Assembly: GCA_002449305.1 (NCBI GenBank)
Contig: DKDI01000018.1
Coordinates: 53,837 to 116,534 of the forward strand
Direction: 5' to 3'
DNA from: Treponema sp. UBA6852
Lineage (GTDB): Bacteria > Spirochaetota > Spirochaetia > Treponematales > Treponemataceae
Length of the DNA: 62,698 nucleotides
In this document: piece after piece, positions 1 to 8,708 of the stretch
Layout of the letters: each line of letters begins with the position of its first letter
Numbering within the stretch: the first letter of the stretch is position 1
Position numbers and translations under genes: made by a program
The notes under the pieces: model-generated
Seen by the model: only the letters and a program-made list of their open reading frames with translations
The model's database searches: none
Told to the model about the DNA's origin: nothing

Positions 1-30
1 CACGGCAATCTTGCAAAAAAAAAGTGCAAT

Positions 31-61
31 AGATTATCGGGTCAAGCCCGATAATGACATT
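31..61. repeat. REP-like palindrome
   Basis: A short palindrome with arms ATTATCGGG and CCCGATAAT around a TCAAG centre, followed by TGACATT. It is one member of the dispersed family of the form TGTCATT-stem-CTTGA(C/T)C-stem-AATCT that recurs in most larger intergenic gaps of this window. It lies upstream of the first operon. Confidence 0.7.
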
Positions 62-157
62 AAATCATAAAACTCGAAATTCAGGCTAAATAAAATTCCC
101 AAAACTTTTTTCTGAATAAAAATCACTTCGGACATTTTTCGCTGTTAAATATGCCTG

Positions 158-186
158 TTGACGATAAAAGATTATTTTTCTACAAT
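158..186 (+). promoter_or_regulatory. sigma-70 type promoter of the lolA operon
   Basis: TTGACG at 158-163 and TACAAT at 181-186 are separated by exactly 17 bases. The first start codon at 209 is preceded by a GGAG ribosome binding site at 197-200, so this message has a short conventional leader, unlike several other genes of the window. Confidence 0.75.
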
Positions 187-208
187 ATATCAGTTTGGAG
201 TACTTTAA

Positions 209-874
209 ATGAAAAAGTTTTTGTGTGCCGCAGTTTTTATGTGTGCTTTCTGCACGGCGGCTTTTTCACAGGAAATTACGACGGCGAGCGATTTCTTTAA
301 ATCTGTCAGCGACCGTTATGCGGAAATAAAAGACTATGAAGCTGACATTGACATAACAATTGACAAAAATGAAATGAAAGGAAAAATCAGTTTTAAGCGT
401 CCAGAAATGCTTCGCATAGATTTTTCGGATCCTGCGGAACAAGTTGTTGTCTTTAACGGTGATGACCTTACAATTTATTTGCCAAGCCCGACTTCCGCAA
501 TTCTTGAACAGAATGTTACTGCTTCTGGACCAAATGCGGCTACAGCTCAGGGACTTTCTCTTTTGCGCCGTTATTACACAGTTGCCTATGAGTCTGGACA
601 AAGCGCAGTTCCTTTGGATGAAAACAGCGATGAAATGGTTGTGAATCTTTTGCTTTCAAGAAGATCCGCGGCTGAAGCTTTCCGTACAATAAAACTTTCT
701 GTAGATCCTTCGACAAAATTAATTCGCCGTGTTGCTGCGGTTTCAGCTCAGGACGTTGATTATATTTTTGATTTTCATAATTACAACTTGAATGTGAGTA
801 TAAGCGATCAGCGTTTTATTTATGATCCGCCGTCATCTGCAAATAACTACAACAACTTTCTTCTTTCGGAGTAA
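209..874 (+). CDS. LolA-like outer-membrane lipoprotein carrier protein
   Basis: A 221-residue secreted protein with a clear signal peptide (residues 1-20, ending AAFSQ). The mature part has the LolA/LolB-type pattern: an N-terminal stretch with YAEIKDYEADIDI, a strand-rich core with GKISFKRPEMLRIDF and a following VVFNGDDLTIYLP segment. LolA family proteins ferry lipoproteins across the periplasm to the outer membrane. That fits a diderm spirochaete rich in lipoproteins. It is the first gene of a tightly packed operon; the RodZ-like gene starts 3 bases after its stop. The family call comes from motif resemblance; a related periplasmic sorting protein is possible. Confidence 0.75.
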   Translation: MKKFLCAAVFMCAFCTAAFSQEITTASDFFKSVSDRYAEIKDYEADIDITIDKNEMKGKISFKRPEMLRIDFSDPAEQVVVFNGDDLTIYLPSPTSAILEQNVTASGPNAATAQGLSLLRRYYTVAYESGQSAVPLDENSDEMVVNLLLSRRSAAEAFRTIKLSVDPSTKLIRRVAAVSAQDVDYIFDFHNYNLNVSISDQRFIYDPPSSANNYNNFLLSE

Positions 875-877
875 TAA

Positions 878-1993
878 ATGGAAAGCTACGGAGAAATTTT
901 GCGCAATGCCCGTGAAGAAAAAAAAGTTTCCATGGAAGCGATTGAGCGTGCAACTGCGATTACAAAAAATTATATAGATTCATTGGAAAATGAGCGCGTT
1001 GAAGACTTTCCTGGAGAATCTTATTTTATAGGTTTTCTTTCAAATTATTGTGAATTTTTGGGGCTGGACAAAGATGAAATTTTGCGGCTTTATCATGCGA
1101 AAAAAATTCAGGAATCTCCAGTTCCAGTTGAGCTTTTAAAAAAGCAGAAGCCAGTTTTTCTTATTCCTGTAATTGTCGCATCTGTTGTTTTAGTTTTGGC
1201 GGCGATTGGAATTTATATTTATTTCAGCGTTTTAAAGATTCCACAGAAAAAAGAACTTAAGGCAAGAGAGCAAGTTGAAAAAGAAAAAATCCATCAGTAT
1301 CAATTTACTGGCAAGCCCGAAACAAAGCGACTTTATAAAGGAGATCAAATTCTTGTACCTGCAAAACAAGGCAAGGGAAATATTATTTTGACAGTTGGCG
1401 GAACTTTAGGAAATCTTTCAATTCTTACGCCTTCTGGAAATCAAATTGTAGAGCTTAGCGAGGAACGTGATATAGATATTGACGGAGACGGATTTGCGGA
1501 TTTGATTATTTATTTGAGCGATGTTTCAAATGACAATGAAGCGAACGGCGCGGAAGTGAGAATCCTTGAAAAATCTATTGAAAATTCTTTTGTTGCACTT
1601 TCAGATGGAAAATCTGGAACAGAACTTTCAGAAATTCCTGCGGCTTCGGCTGTAAAAAATAATGCAAACAGAACGGTAATTCATGAAGACACGCGCGCTT
1701 ATCCGTTTACAATAAATGTTACATTCCGCGGTTCTTGTCTTTTCAGATATAAAAGCGACCGTCAAGATTATGTTGAAGGCTATTACAAGAGCGGCGAGCT
1801 TGTTACAATTACTTCAAACAACGGAACACGTCTTTGGATGAGCAACATCAACGCTTTGAAAATTCATGTTATTGCAGGACTTTCTTCCTATGATCTTGAA
1901 GTTGGGCGTGCTGGTGAAGTTCAGGCTGAAGACATAAAATGGGTTCGTGACAGTGACGGAAAATATCGTTTAGTGGTGCTTGAACTTGACTAG
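878..1993 (+). CDS. RodZ-like cytoskeletal membrane protein
   Basis: 371 residues. The N-terminus (about 1-75) is a helix-turn-helix domain of the RodZ type, beginning GEILRNAREEKKVSMEAI. A single membrane span follows at about residues 93-117, then a charged linker and a C-terminal beta-rich domain (about 285-360, RGSCLFRYKSD to IHVIAG) resembling the DUF4115 domain of RodZ. RodZ couples MreB to the cell-wall machinery and helps set rod shape. A middle stretch carrying an acidic DIDGDGFADL motif, calcium-binding-like, is unusual and was not placed. The gene overlaps rimO by 14 bases. Confidence 0.75.
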   Translation: MESYGEILRNAREEKKVSMEAIERATAITKNYIDSLENERVEDFPGESYFIGFLSNYCEFLGLDKDEILRLYHAKKIQESPVPVELLKKQKPVFLIPVIVASVVLVLAAIGIYIYFSVLKIPQKKELKAREQVEKEKIHQYQFTGKPETKRLYKGDQILVPAKQGKGNIILTVGGTLGNLSILTPSGNQIVELSEERDIDIDGDGFADLIIYLSDVSNDNEANGAEVRILEKSIENSFVALSDGKSGTELSEIPAASAVKNNANRTVIHEDTRAYPFTINVTFRGSCLFRYKSDRQDYVEGYYKSGELVTITSNNGTRLWMSNINALKIHVIAGLSSYDLEVGRAGEVQAEDIKWVRDSDGKYRLVVLELD

Positions 1994-3440
1994 TAAAAAA
2001 TTTTTTCTTGACCAGCATGGCTGTGCAAAAAATCAGGTTGACGGCGAGCTTATAATGAATAGGCTTTCTAGCCTTGGATTTGAGCAAGTTTTTGAACCTG
2101 AAAAAGCCGACCTTGTTATTGTAAATTCTTGTGGATTTATTGAAAGCGCAAAAAAAGAAAGTCTAGATTCCCTTATGGAAGCGCGTTCTGCTTTTCCGAA
2201 TGCAAAGATTCTTTTGGCAGGCTGTCTTGCCGAGCGTTATGCGGATGTATTTAAAAAAGATTTGCCTGAAGCTGACGGAATTGTTGGAAATGGAAACTTG
2301 GAGCTGATTGATTCCGCTGTAAAAGATTTGTTTGAAGAAAAACGTCCGGTTTTAAAAGCTGAACAAAAAGGAGTTTGCTGCGGTGAGCGGAATTCTCTAT
2401 TGTCTTTTAAAGGAAGTGCGTTTGTAAAAATCACAGAAGGATGCGACAACCGATGTTCATTCTGTGCAATTCCTGTTATACGTGGAAAACTTCGTTCAAG
2501 AAATTCAAATGAAATTGTTGCGGAAATAAAATCTCTTTTGGCTCGTGGAATTTTTGAAATTAATTTGATTGGTCAGGATTTGGCAGCTTATGGTTGCGGC
2601 GAAGAAGACAAAGAATTTTCTTCTGAAAAAAACTGGCATGAAATAATTTATAGGAATTTAAAAACTCCTGTTTGTGCAGAAGAAAATTTTTATGAGAAAT
2701 ATGGCGAATCTCCTTTGTGCAGTTTGATAAAAAAAATTTCTGCGCTTGAAGAAAAATTTTGGATTCGGCTTTTGTACATTCATCCCGATCATTTTAACAA
2801 AGACATTCTTGAAGTTATGAAAAACGACACAAGGTTTCTTCCTTATTTTGACATTCCATTTCAGTCTGGCGACGACAAAATAATACGCGCCATGAACCGA
2901 AAGGGCAGCTTTGAAAATTATACTTCACTTATAAAAACTATCCGCTCTTATTTTCCTGAAAGCTGCATACGCACAACTTTTCTTACAGGATTTCCTGGGG
3001 AAACAGACGAAAATGCTTTGCGCACAGAAGAATTTTTGCAGTCAATAAAAAGCGACTGGTCCGGATGTTTTCCGTACAGCAGAGAAGAAGACACTGTCGC
3101 TGATAAAATGAAAATGCAAGTTTCTTCAAAAAAAGCAAAGGCAAGAGCTTTTCGGCTGGAAGAAATGCAGCATGAAATAACTTTTGAAAACTTAAAAATG
3201 CGCTGCGGAAAAATTTACGATGTTCTAATTGAAGAAATAATTGAAAACAAAGATGGCACTGATGAAGGTCTTGCAATTGGACGTGCCTGGTTTGACGCGC
3301 CGGAAGTTGACGGAGCTTTTGTTGTGCGTTATGACCTTGACAATGAAAATGCCGTGAAAAAAATAATTCCGGGAGCTGTTGTAAAGGCAAAGGCTCTTGC
3401 CGCATCCGATGTTGATGTTGACGGAGAATTTCTTGAATGA
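1980..3440 (+). CDS. rimO: Ribosomal protein S12 methylthiotransferase RimO
   Basis: A radical-SAM methylthiotransferase that adds a methylthio group to an aspartate of ribosomal protein S12. It has the N-terminal cluster-binding domain (DQHGCAKNQVDGE with Cys15, NSCGFIE, AGCLAERY) and the radical SAM triad EGCDNRCSFC, followed by RGKLRSR. The C-terminal TRAM-like domain is shortened and divergent. At 486 residues it is longer than the usual 430-450 because of an insertion around residues 205-240 between the QDLAAYG motif and the LCSLIKKI segment. The start is TTG at 1980 (or TTG at 1986), inside the end of the rodZ-like gene; the helicase gene overlaps its 3' end by 4 bases. Confidence 0.9.
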   Translation: MNLTSKKFFLDQHGCAKNQVDGELIMNRLSSLGFEQVFEPEKADLVIVNSCGFIESAKKESLDSLMEARSAFPNAKILLAGCLAERYADVFKKDLPEADGIVGNGNLELIDSAVKDLFEEKRPVLKAEQKGVCCGERNSLLSFKGSAFVKITEGCDNRCSFCAIPVIRGKLRSRNSNEIVAEIKSLLARGIFEINLIGQDLAAYGCGEEDKEFSSEKNWHEIIYRNLKTPVCAEENFYEKYGESPLCSLIKKISALEEKFWIRLLYIHPDHFNKDILEVMKNDTRFLPYFDIPFQSGDDKIIRAMNRKGSFENYTSLIKTIRSYFPESCIRTTFLTGFPGETDENALRTEEFLQSIKSDWSGCFPYSREEDTVADKMKMQVSSKKAKARAFRLEEMQHEITFENLKMRCGKIYDVLIEEIIENKDGTDEGLAIGRAWFDAPEVDGAFVVRYDLDNENAVKKIIPGAVVKAKALAASDVDVDGEFLE

Positions 3441-5647
3441 ACGCGGAAGATTATCTTTCAGTTTTAAATAAAGAGCAGCGTGAAGCAGTTGAACATGAGG
3501 GAAGCCCTCTTTTAATTTTGGCCGGGGCAGGCTCTGGAAAAACCCGCGTAATCACGACGAAAATTGCGTATATGATTTCGGAACTTGGAATAAATCCGGC
3601 TTCGATTCTTGCTGTTACTTTTACAAAAAAAGCCGCAGAAGAAATGAAAGAGCGTGCAATAAATCTTGAGCCGCGCGCGCAAAAATCCCACATAAGAACA
3701 TTTCATTCATTTGGTGCTTGGTTTCTTCGGCTCTGTGCGGAAGATTCTGGAATTGGGCTTCAAAATAATTTTACAGTTTACGATGATGACGATGTGTGCT
3801 CACTGATTTCAAAAGCACTTCCTTCGCTTACAAAAAAAGATGCGTCGCATTATGCAAAAAAAATTGCGCTGGCAAAAGACTATTGTCTTCTTCCCGGAGA
3901 CTTGGAATTGAGCCGGATTTGCGATGAGCCTGTTTTTCCTGAAGTCTATGAAAAATATCAGCAACGTCTTAGAAAAACTGGCAATGTGGATTTTGGCGAT
4001 TTGATTTTGCTCCCGTATTTGATTTTAAAAGAAAATGATTTGATTAGAAAAAGTTTTCATGCGCGCTACAAAGTTATTTTGGTTGATGAATACCAGGACT
4101 CAAACGTTGCGCAGTTTAAGCTTTTAAAGGAACTTTCCGGCGTCAATGAAAATTCTGGAACTTATGTCTGTGTTGTTGGCGATGATGATCAGAGCATTTA
4201 TAAATTCCGAGGAGCTGAAATTCAAAACATATTGAATTTTAAAGATGAATTTCCGGGAACAAAAATTATACGCCTTGAAACAAATTACCGTTCGACTTCT
4301 GAAATTTTAAATTGCGCAGGAAATGTTGTAAAAAATAATTCCGGGCGTCTTGGAAAAGAGCTTGTGTCTGCGCGCGGAAAAGGAAAAATGCCGGCATTGG
4401 TTTTTCTTCCGTCGCAAGATGATGAAACTGAATTTTGCTACAGCCTTATTGAGCAGGCCTTTGAGCATGGAATTCCTTATAGTGACTGGGCAATTCTTTA
4501 CAGAACAAACGCACAGTCGCTGGGCTTTGAAACAGAATTTCTTCATAAAAAAATTCCTTATGAAGTTGTAGGCTCTTTGAAATTTTATGAGCGTGAAGAA
4601 GTAAAAGATATTATTTCGTGGCTTTCATTTATCGTGAATCAGCGTGACGAAATCTCTTTTAGGCGGATTGTAAACAAGCCTGTGCGCGGAATTGGAAATA
4701 CAACGCAAGATAAAATAATCGAAGCTTCTGATGGAAATTCAATTTTGAATGGAGCGGAATCTTTGAAGCTTTCAAAAAAGACAAAAGAAGGATTTGATTT
4801 TTTTAAATCGCTTGTTGAAAAATTTTCCGATGAATTGCCAGATGTTCCTGTAACTTCAGAAGCGGCATTGCTTGCAGGGCAGGCGATAAACGAAAATAAT
4901 ATTGTTTCCGCAGATGAAAAAAAACTTTCAGAGTTTGTTGAAAAAGTTGTAAAAGAAAGCGGGCTTGAAGAATTTCACAAAGATCAGGATGAAGAAATCG
5001 GCACGCAAAAAATTGAAAATCTTCAGGAACTTGTAAACAGCGCAGTTTTGTATCCGTGCACAAAGCAAGGACTTTTAGATTTTTTAGATCACATAAATCT
5101 TGACCGCACTTTAAAAACTGAATCCGAAGAAGAAAAGCAGAAAGACAAGATTACTCTGATTACGCTTCACAACACAAAAGGACTTGAATTCAAGCGCGTG
5201 ATAATAACAGGAATGGAATCTGGAATTTTTCCGCGCGAAGGAAAAACGGAGTCAGAACTTGAAGAAGAGCGGCGTCTTTTTTACGTTGGAATTACGCGGG
5301 CAAAAGACGAGCTTTATTTTACTTCATGCGGAGTCCGCCGGCTTTTTGGAAGAACAAATTTTATGATTCCAAGTCCGTTTCTTGCTGAGCTTGGAAATGA
5401 AATCCGCATACTTGGACAAAAGCCAGATTCATTTTCATCTAGCCGCACAGAAAAAAATCCACTCGAAAAAAAATACTGCCGGGGTGCTTGCGTTTTCCAT
5501 GATGATTATGGGCATGGACAAATCATAAGAACTAACTATAGCGATGAAGGTGAATACGTTGTTACTGTGAGTTTTGAAACTGGCGGAATTAAAAAGTTTC
5601 TTCCAAAGTATCAAAAAAATTCTTTGCTTGTTGAAGACGATTTATGA
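3437..5647 (+). CDS. UvrD/PcrA-type SF1 DNA helicase
   Basis: 736 residues with all SF1A helicase motifs: Walker A GAGSGKT (residues 30-36), the TFHSFG motif Ib region, Walker B VDEYQDSN, motif III GDDDQSIYKFRGA, motif IV NYRS, motif V TLHNTKGLEF and motif VI EERRLFYVGITRAK. These enzymes unwind DNA 3'-5' in nucleotide excision and mismatch repair and remove RecA or RNA polymerase from DNA. A short C-terminal Tudor-like segment (GACVFHDDYGHGQI) matches the RNA-polymerase-binding tail of PcrA/UvrD. It overlaps rimO by 4 and apbE by 4 bases, so translational coupling is likely. Whether to call it uvrD or pcrA is arbitrary here. Confidence 0.93.
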   Translation: MNAEDYLSVLNKEQREAVEHEGSPLLILAGAGSGKTRVITTKIAYMISELGINPASILAVTFTKKAAEEMKERAINLEPRAQKSHIRTFHSFGAWFLRLCAEDSGIGLQNNFTVYDDDDVCSLISKALPSLTKKDASHYAKKIALAKDYCLLPGDLELSRICDEPVFPEVYEKYQQRLRKTGNVDFGDLILLPYLILKENDLIRKSFHARYKVILVDEYQDSNVAQFKLLKELSGVNENSGTYVCVVGDDDQSIYKFRGAEIQNILNFKDEFPGTKIIRLETNYRSTSEILNCAGNVVKNNSGRLGKELVSARGKGKMPALVFLPSQDDETEFCYSLIEQAFEHGIPYSDWAILYRTNAQSLGFETEFLHKKIPYEVVGSLKFYEREEVKDIISWLSFIVNQRDEISFRRIVNKPVRGIGNTTQDKIIEASDGNSILNGAESLKLSKKTKEGFDFFKSLVEKFSDELPDVPVTSEAALLAGQAINENNIVSADEKKLSEFVEKVVKESGLEEFHKDQDEEIGTQKIENLQELVNSAVLYPCTKQGLLDFLDHINLDRTLKTESEEEKQKDKITLITLHNTKGLEFKRVIITGMESGIFPREGKTESELEEERRLFYVGITRAKDELYFTSCGVRRLFGRTNFMIPSPFLAELGNEIRILGQKPDSFSSSRTEKNPLEKKYCRGACVFHDDYGHGQIIRTNYSDEGEYVVTVSFETGGIKKFLPKYQKNSLLVEDDL

Positions 5648-6672
5648 AATTTGTTTTGCGGCTTTGTATTGTTTTTGTTTTTTTATTCGCTTCATGTTCT
5701 GGAAAAATTGAGCCAAGAACACAAACTGTGATGGACACTCTTTGTACAGTCAACGCATTTGAGGACGGAACAAAAAAACTTTATGATGAAATTTTTGAAC
5801 GTCTTGCGCAGATTGAAAATGAATTCAGTGCGACTTTGCCAAGTTCTGAAATTTCACGGATAAATTCAATGGCTGGAATTTCTTCGGTAAAGACAACTGA
5901 AGAGGTTTTAAAAGTTTTAGATTTTGCTTTGAAAACTGCATGGATTTCTGATGGAGCATTTACTCCGGCTGCAGGTCCGCTTGTTGACTTGTGGGGCATA
6001 AACACAGACCACCAGAAAATTCCTTCGCAAACTGAAATAAACAACGCTCTTGAACTTGTTGATTTTGGCTGCGTTGGACTTTCCAGAAATTCAGTTTTTT
6101 TGCGGAAAGCTGGAATGAAAATAAATCTTGGCGGAATTGTAAAAGGCTTTGCCGCAGATGAACTCTGTAAGATTTTAAAAATGCACGGCGTTAAAAAAGC
6201 TGTTATAGATTTGGGCGGAAACATTTACGTTTATGGAAAAAAATCTGACGGCAGCAAATGGACTGTTGGAATAAAAAATCCAGAATCTCCTTCGGCCGCT
6301 CCTCTTTTGCGCCTTTGCATAAATGAAAATTCAGTTGTTACAAGCGGAAGCTACGAGCGCTATTTTGAAGCCGGCGGAAAAAGTTACCATCACATTTTTG
6401 ATCCTGCGACAGGATTTCCTGCAGATTCTGGAATTGTTTCCGCGACTGTAATTTCTCCATCTAGCATTACGGCGGATGCGCTTTCGACTGCGACCTTTGT
6501 TCTTGGCGTGGAAAAATCTTTTAAGCTCCTTGATAAATTCAAAAAAGAATTCGGATCTGACATTTCATTTATTTTTGTCTGCAAGTATGGTTCTGTTTTT
6601 GCTTCTGCGGATTTAAAAGGCTCTTTGGAATTTGTTCAGGATGATTTAAGAAAAATAATTTTTGTTCCTTAA
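5644..6672 (+). CDS. apbE: FAD:protein FMN transferase (ApbE), lipoprotein
   Basis: 342 residues with a lipoprotein signal peptide (LFASC, modified Cys18). It carries ApbE family hallmarks: MDTLCTVNAF near the N-terminus, a KINLGGIVKGFAAD segment, DLGGNIYVYG, and the HHIFDPATGFPA motif followed by the TADALSTATFVLG segment. ApbE flavinylates threonines of target proteins such as RNF/NQR subunits using FAD and Mg2+. No such target is in this window. It is the last gene of the operon that starts at 209. Confidence 0.92.
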   Translation: MKFVLRLCIVFVFLFASCSGKIEPRTQTVMDTLCTVNAFEDGTKKLYDEIFERLAQIENEFSATLPSSEISRINSMAGISSVKTTEEVLKVLDFALKTAWISDGAFTPAAGPLVDLWGINTDHQKIPSQTEINNALELVDFGCVGLSRNSVFLRKAGMKINLGGIVKGFAADELCKILKMHGVKKAVIDLGGNIYVYGKKSDGSKWTVGIKNPESPSAAPLLRLCINENSVVTSGSYERYFEAGGKSYHHIFDPATGFPADSGIVSATVISPSSITADALSTATFVLGVEKSFKLLDKFKKEFGSDISFIFVCKYGSVFASADLKGSLEFVQDDLRKIIFVP

Positions 6673-6742
6673 ATTGTTCACTTGTATTTAAATATGAAAA
6701 ATTTTTATACACACCGCCCCTTATTTCTGCTAAAATGGCTTT

Positions 6743-8080
6743 ATGGCTAGAGAAAGATTGAGCAGCAGACTTGGATTTATTCTGCTGAGCGCAGGCTGCG
6801 CTATTGGCTGCGGAAACGTCTGGAAATTTCCGTGGATGGTCGGTCAGAACGGAGGCGGCGCGTTCGTTCTTGTTTATCTTGCGTTTCTTGTTGTGCTGGG
6901 GCTTCCGGCTTTGACAATGGAATTCGCGCTTGGAAGAGCGTCCCAGGCAAGCCCGGTCAGAATGTACCAGAAGCTTGAAAAGCCCGGCTCAAAATGGCAT
7001 ATTCACGGCTACGTCTGCCTGCTTGGAAACATTTTCTTGATGGCGTTCTACACGGTTGTTACAGGCTGGCTGATTTACTATTTTGTCTCGTTTGTCGCGG
7101 GAAAGTCAGGCTCTCTTAGCTTTGGCAAGATGATTTCAAATCCTAAGTTAAACGTGGGCTATCTTTTTATCGCCGTTGCGGTCTGCTTTTTGATTCTAAC
7201 GCGGAATCTCCAGAGCGGACTTGAGCGGATTACAAAATACATGATGGTTCTTCTTTTGGTCTTGATGACAGTTCTTGCGGCACGGAGCATTTCTCTTCCG
7301 GGCGGGGCAAAAGGTCTTTCATTCTATCTCGTTCCTGACTTCAAGAAGCTCACAGTTCCGGTTGTGGTTGGAGCAATGAACCAGGCGTTCTTCACTCTTT
7401 CGCTTGGAATCGGCGCAATGTCGATTTTCGGAAGCTACATCGGAAAAGACAGAAGCCTTATGGGAGAATCAGTAAAAGTCATTATTCTTGACACTTTCGT
7501 TGCGGTTACGGCAGGGCTGATAATCTTTCCGGCGTGCGCTTCGTTTGGAATCGCGGTTGACGCAGGGCCGTCCCTTCTTTTCAACACGATGACAACCGTC
7601 TTCAACAACATGGGAGGAGGCAGAATCTGGGGAAGCCTTTTCTTTCTTTTTATGGTGTTCGCGGCGTTCTCAACAGAACTTGCCGTCTGCGAGAATATTC
7701 TTGCGTGCGTGCGCGAGATGACAGGCTGGTCGCGAAAGAAAGGCTGCGTAATCTGCGGAACAGGCATTTTCTTAATCGCGCTCACAACTGCTCTCGGCTA
7801 CAACGTGCTTCATTTTCATCCGTTCGGCGAAGGCTCGGCGTGGCTTGATTTCTGGGACTTTATCGTAAGCAACAACCTTCTTCCGCTAGGCGCGCTTATT
7901 TTCGCAGTTTTCAGCTGCAGCGGCAGATTCGGCTTAGGCTGGGAAAAACTCGTTCAGGAAGCGAACGAGGGCGAAGGACTCAAAGTGAAGAACTGGATGA
8001 AGCCAGTATTCGCGTACTTTGTTCCGCTTTGCATAATCGCAATCTACATAATCGGCCTTGCGACGTTTAAGTGGAAATAA
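6743..8080 (+). CDS. Sodium-dependent NSS-family symporter
   Basis: 445 residues, about eleven or twelve membrane spans. The N-terminus has the neurotransmitter:sodium symporter signature, with AGCAIGCGNVWKFPW in the first, unwound helix and the GGGAF turn after it, followed by LPALTMEFALGRAS. Bacterial members (LeuT, MhsT and relatives) import amino acids with Na+; the substrate cannot be read from sequence. There is no ribosome binding site; a TAAAAT hexamer at 6731-6736 lies 6 bases before the ATG, so the mRNA may be leaderless, though no good -35 was seen. Codon use is richer in G and C than in the preceding operon. Confidence 0.9.
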   Translation: MARERLSSRLGFILLSAGCAIGCGNVWKFPWMVGQNGGGAFVLVYLAFLVVLGLPALTMEFALGRASQASPVRMYQKLEKPGSKWHIHGYVCLLGNIFLMAFYTVVTGWLIYYFVSFVAGKSGSLSFGKMISNPKLNVGYLFIAVAVCFLILTRNLQSGLERITKYMMVLLLVLMTVLAARSISLPGGAKGLSFYLVPDFKKLTVPVVVGAMNQAFFTLSLGIGAMSIFGSYIGKDRSLMGESVKVIILDTFVAVTAGLIIFPACASFGIAVDAGPSLLFNTMTTVFNNMGGGRIWGSLFFLFMVFAAFSTELAVCENILACVREMTGWSRKKGCVICGTGIFLIALTTALGYNVLHFHPFGEGSAWLDFWDFIVSNNLLPLGALIFAVFSCSGRFGLGWEKLVQEANEGEGLKVKNWMKPVFAYFVPLCIIAIYIIGLATFKWK

Positions 8081-8110
8081 TTAAAGCGAATGTAAACTTT
8101 TATACTTTAC

Positions 8111-8348
8111 TGTCATTATCGGGCTGTCAACAGTTTGTCATTATCGGACTGTCAATAGTTTGTCATTATCGGACTTGATCCGATAATCTCCTTAAAAGCT
8201 GATTGCCCGGTCAAGCCGGGCAATGACAGTTGCTTAGAGATTGATAAACGAGTTTGGTGTGCGGATAGATTCCTGTGTCGGGGCACAGGAATGACAAAAA
8301 AACGCGGTGTCGTGGCACGGCAATGACATTCAAAGCTTATTAGACACA
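8111..8348. repeat. Cluster of REP-like palindromes and a 25-bp tandem repeat
   Basis: This is most of the left part of a 628-base gap without a gene (8081-8708). Two tandem 25-base copies (8111-8135 and 8136-8160, TGTCATTATCGG...TAGTT with 2 differences) run into a full palindromic copy at 8161-8189. An inverted copy lies at about 8201-8227 and further degenerate copies follow to AATGACATTC at 8321-8330. The terminal CTTATTAGACA is shared with the repeat near 26468. No coding signal was seen. Confidence 0.75.
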
Positions 8349-8385
8349 ACATGACAATCAGCCGGATGCTTTTACAACAGCTAAA

Positions 8386-8466
8386 AATAAAGTAACTAAG
8401 TTACCCGAATAAAGTAACTATATTTCCAAATATAGTTACTTTATTTTAAAATATAGTTACTTTATT
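8386..8466. repeat. Cluster of 18-bp AATAAAGTAACTATATTT repeats
   Basis: AATAAAGTAACTATATTT at 8408-8425 and its exact reverse complement at 8428-8445 form a perfect 18-bp palindrome with a 2-base centre. A third, inverted copy is at 8449-8466, and a partial direct copy (AATAAAGTAACTA) is at 8386-8398, followed by a GTTAC half site. The cluster lies 240 bases before the defence operon. A 16-base exact match to 8383-8398 recurs at 62537-62552. It could be an operator array, a recombination site or a small palindromic element; the sequence alone does not decide. Confidence 0.75.
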
Positions 8467-8658
8467 TGCCTAACATACTGGATATATTTTCCCCTTGCCT
8501 CTTATCCCCTGAAAAAGCTAATTAGACGATTTTTTTAGATGTATAGACTGTTTTTGCACTGCCGTTCAACAAACAAAGACTTCCGGCTTGAAGAGGAATA
8601 GAGTTCAAACTGTATAGAAAAAGATTTCAGAGTCAAAGCGAAAAATTAATAAAATCTG

Positions 8659-8667
8659 TGCTATAAT
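8659..8667 (+). promoter_or_regulatory. Extended -10 promoter of the restriction operon
   Basis: TGCTATAAT at 8659-8667 is a consensus extended -10 element. No good -35 is present 17 bases upstream. The helicase start at 8709 follows after about 35 bases, with a weak AGGAACGC ribosome binding site. Confidence 0.55.
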
Positions 8668-8708
8668 ATCATGGAAAATTTTCTCACAAACAGAACAGGA
8701 ACGCATAA

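Noticed and set aside
8111..8348. A CRISPR array among the repeats upstream of the defence island
   Set aside because: The units differ in length and orientation, there are no unique spacers of regular size, and no cas gene is in the window.
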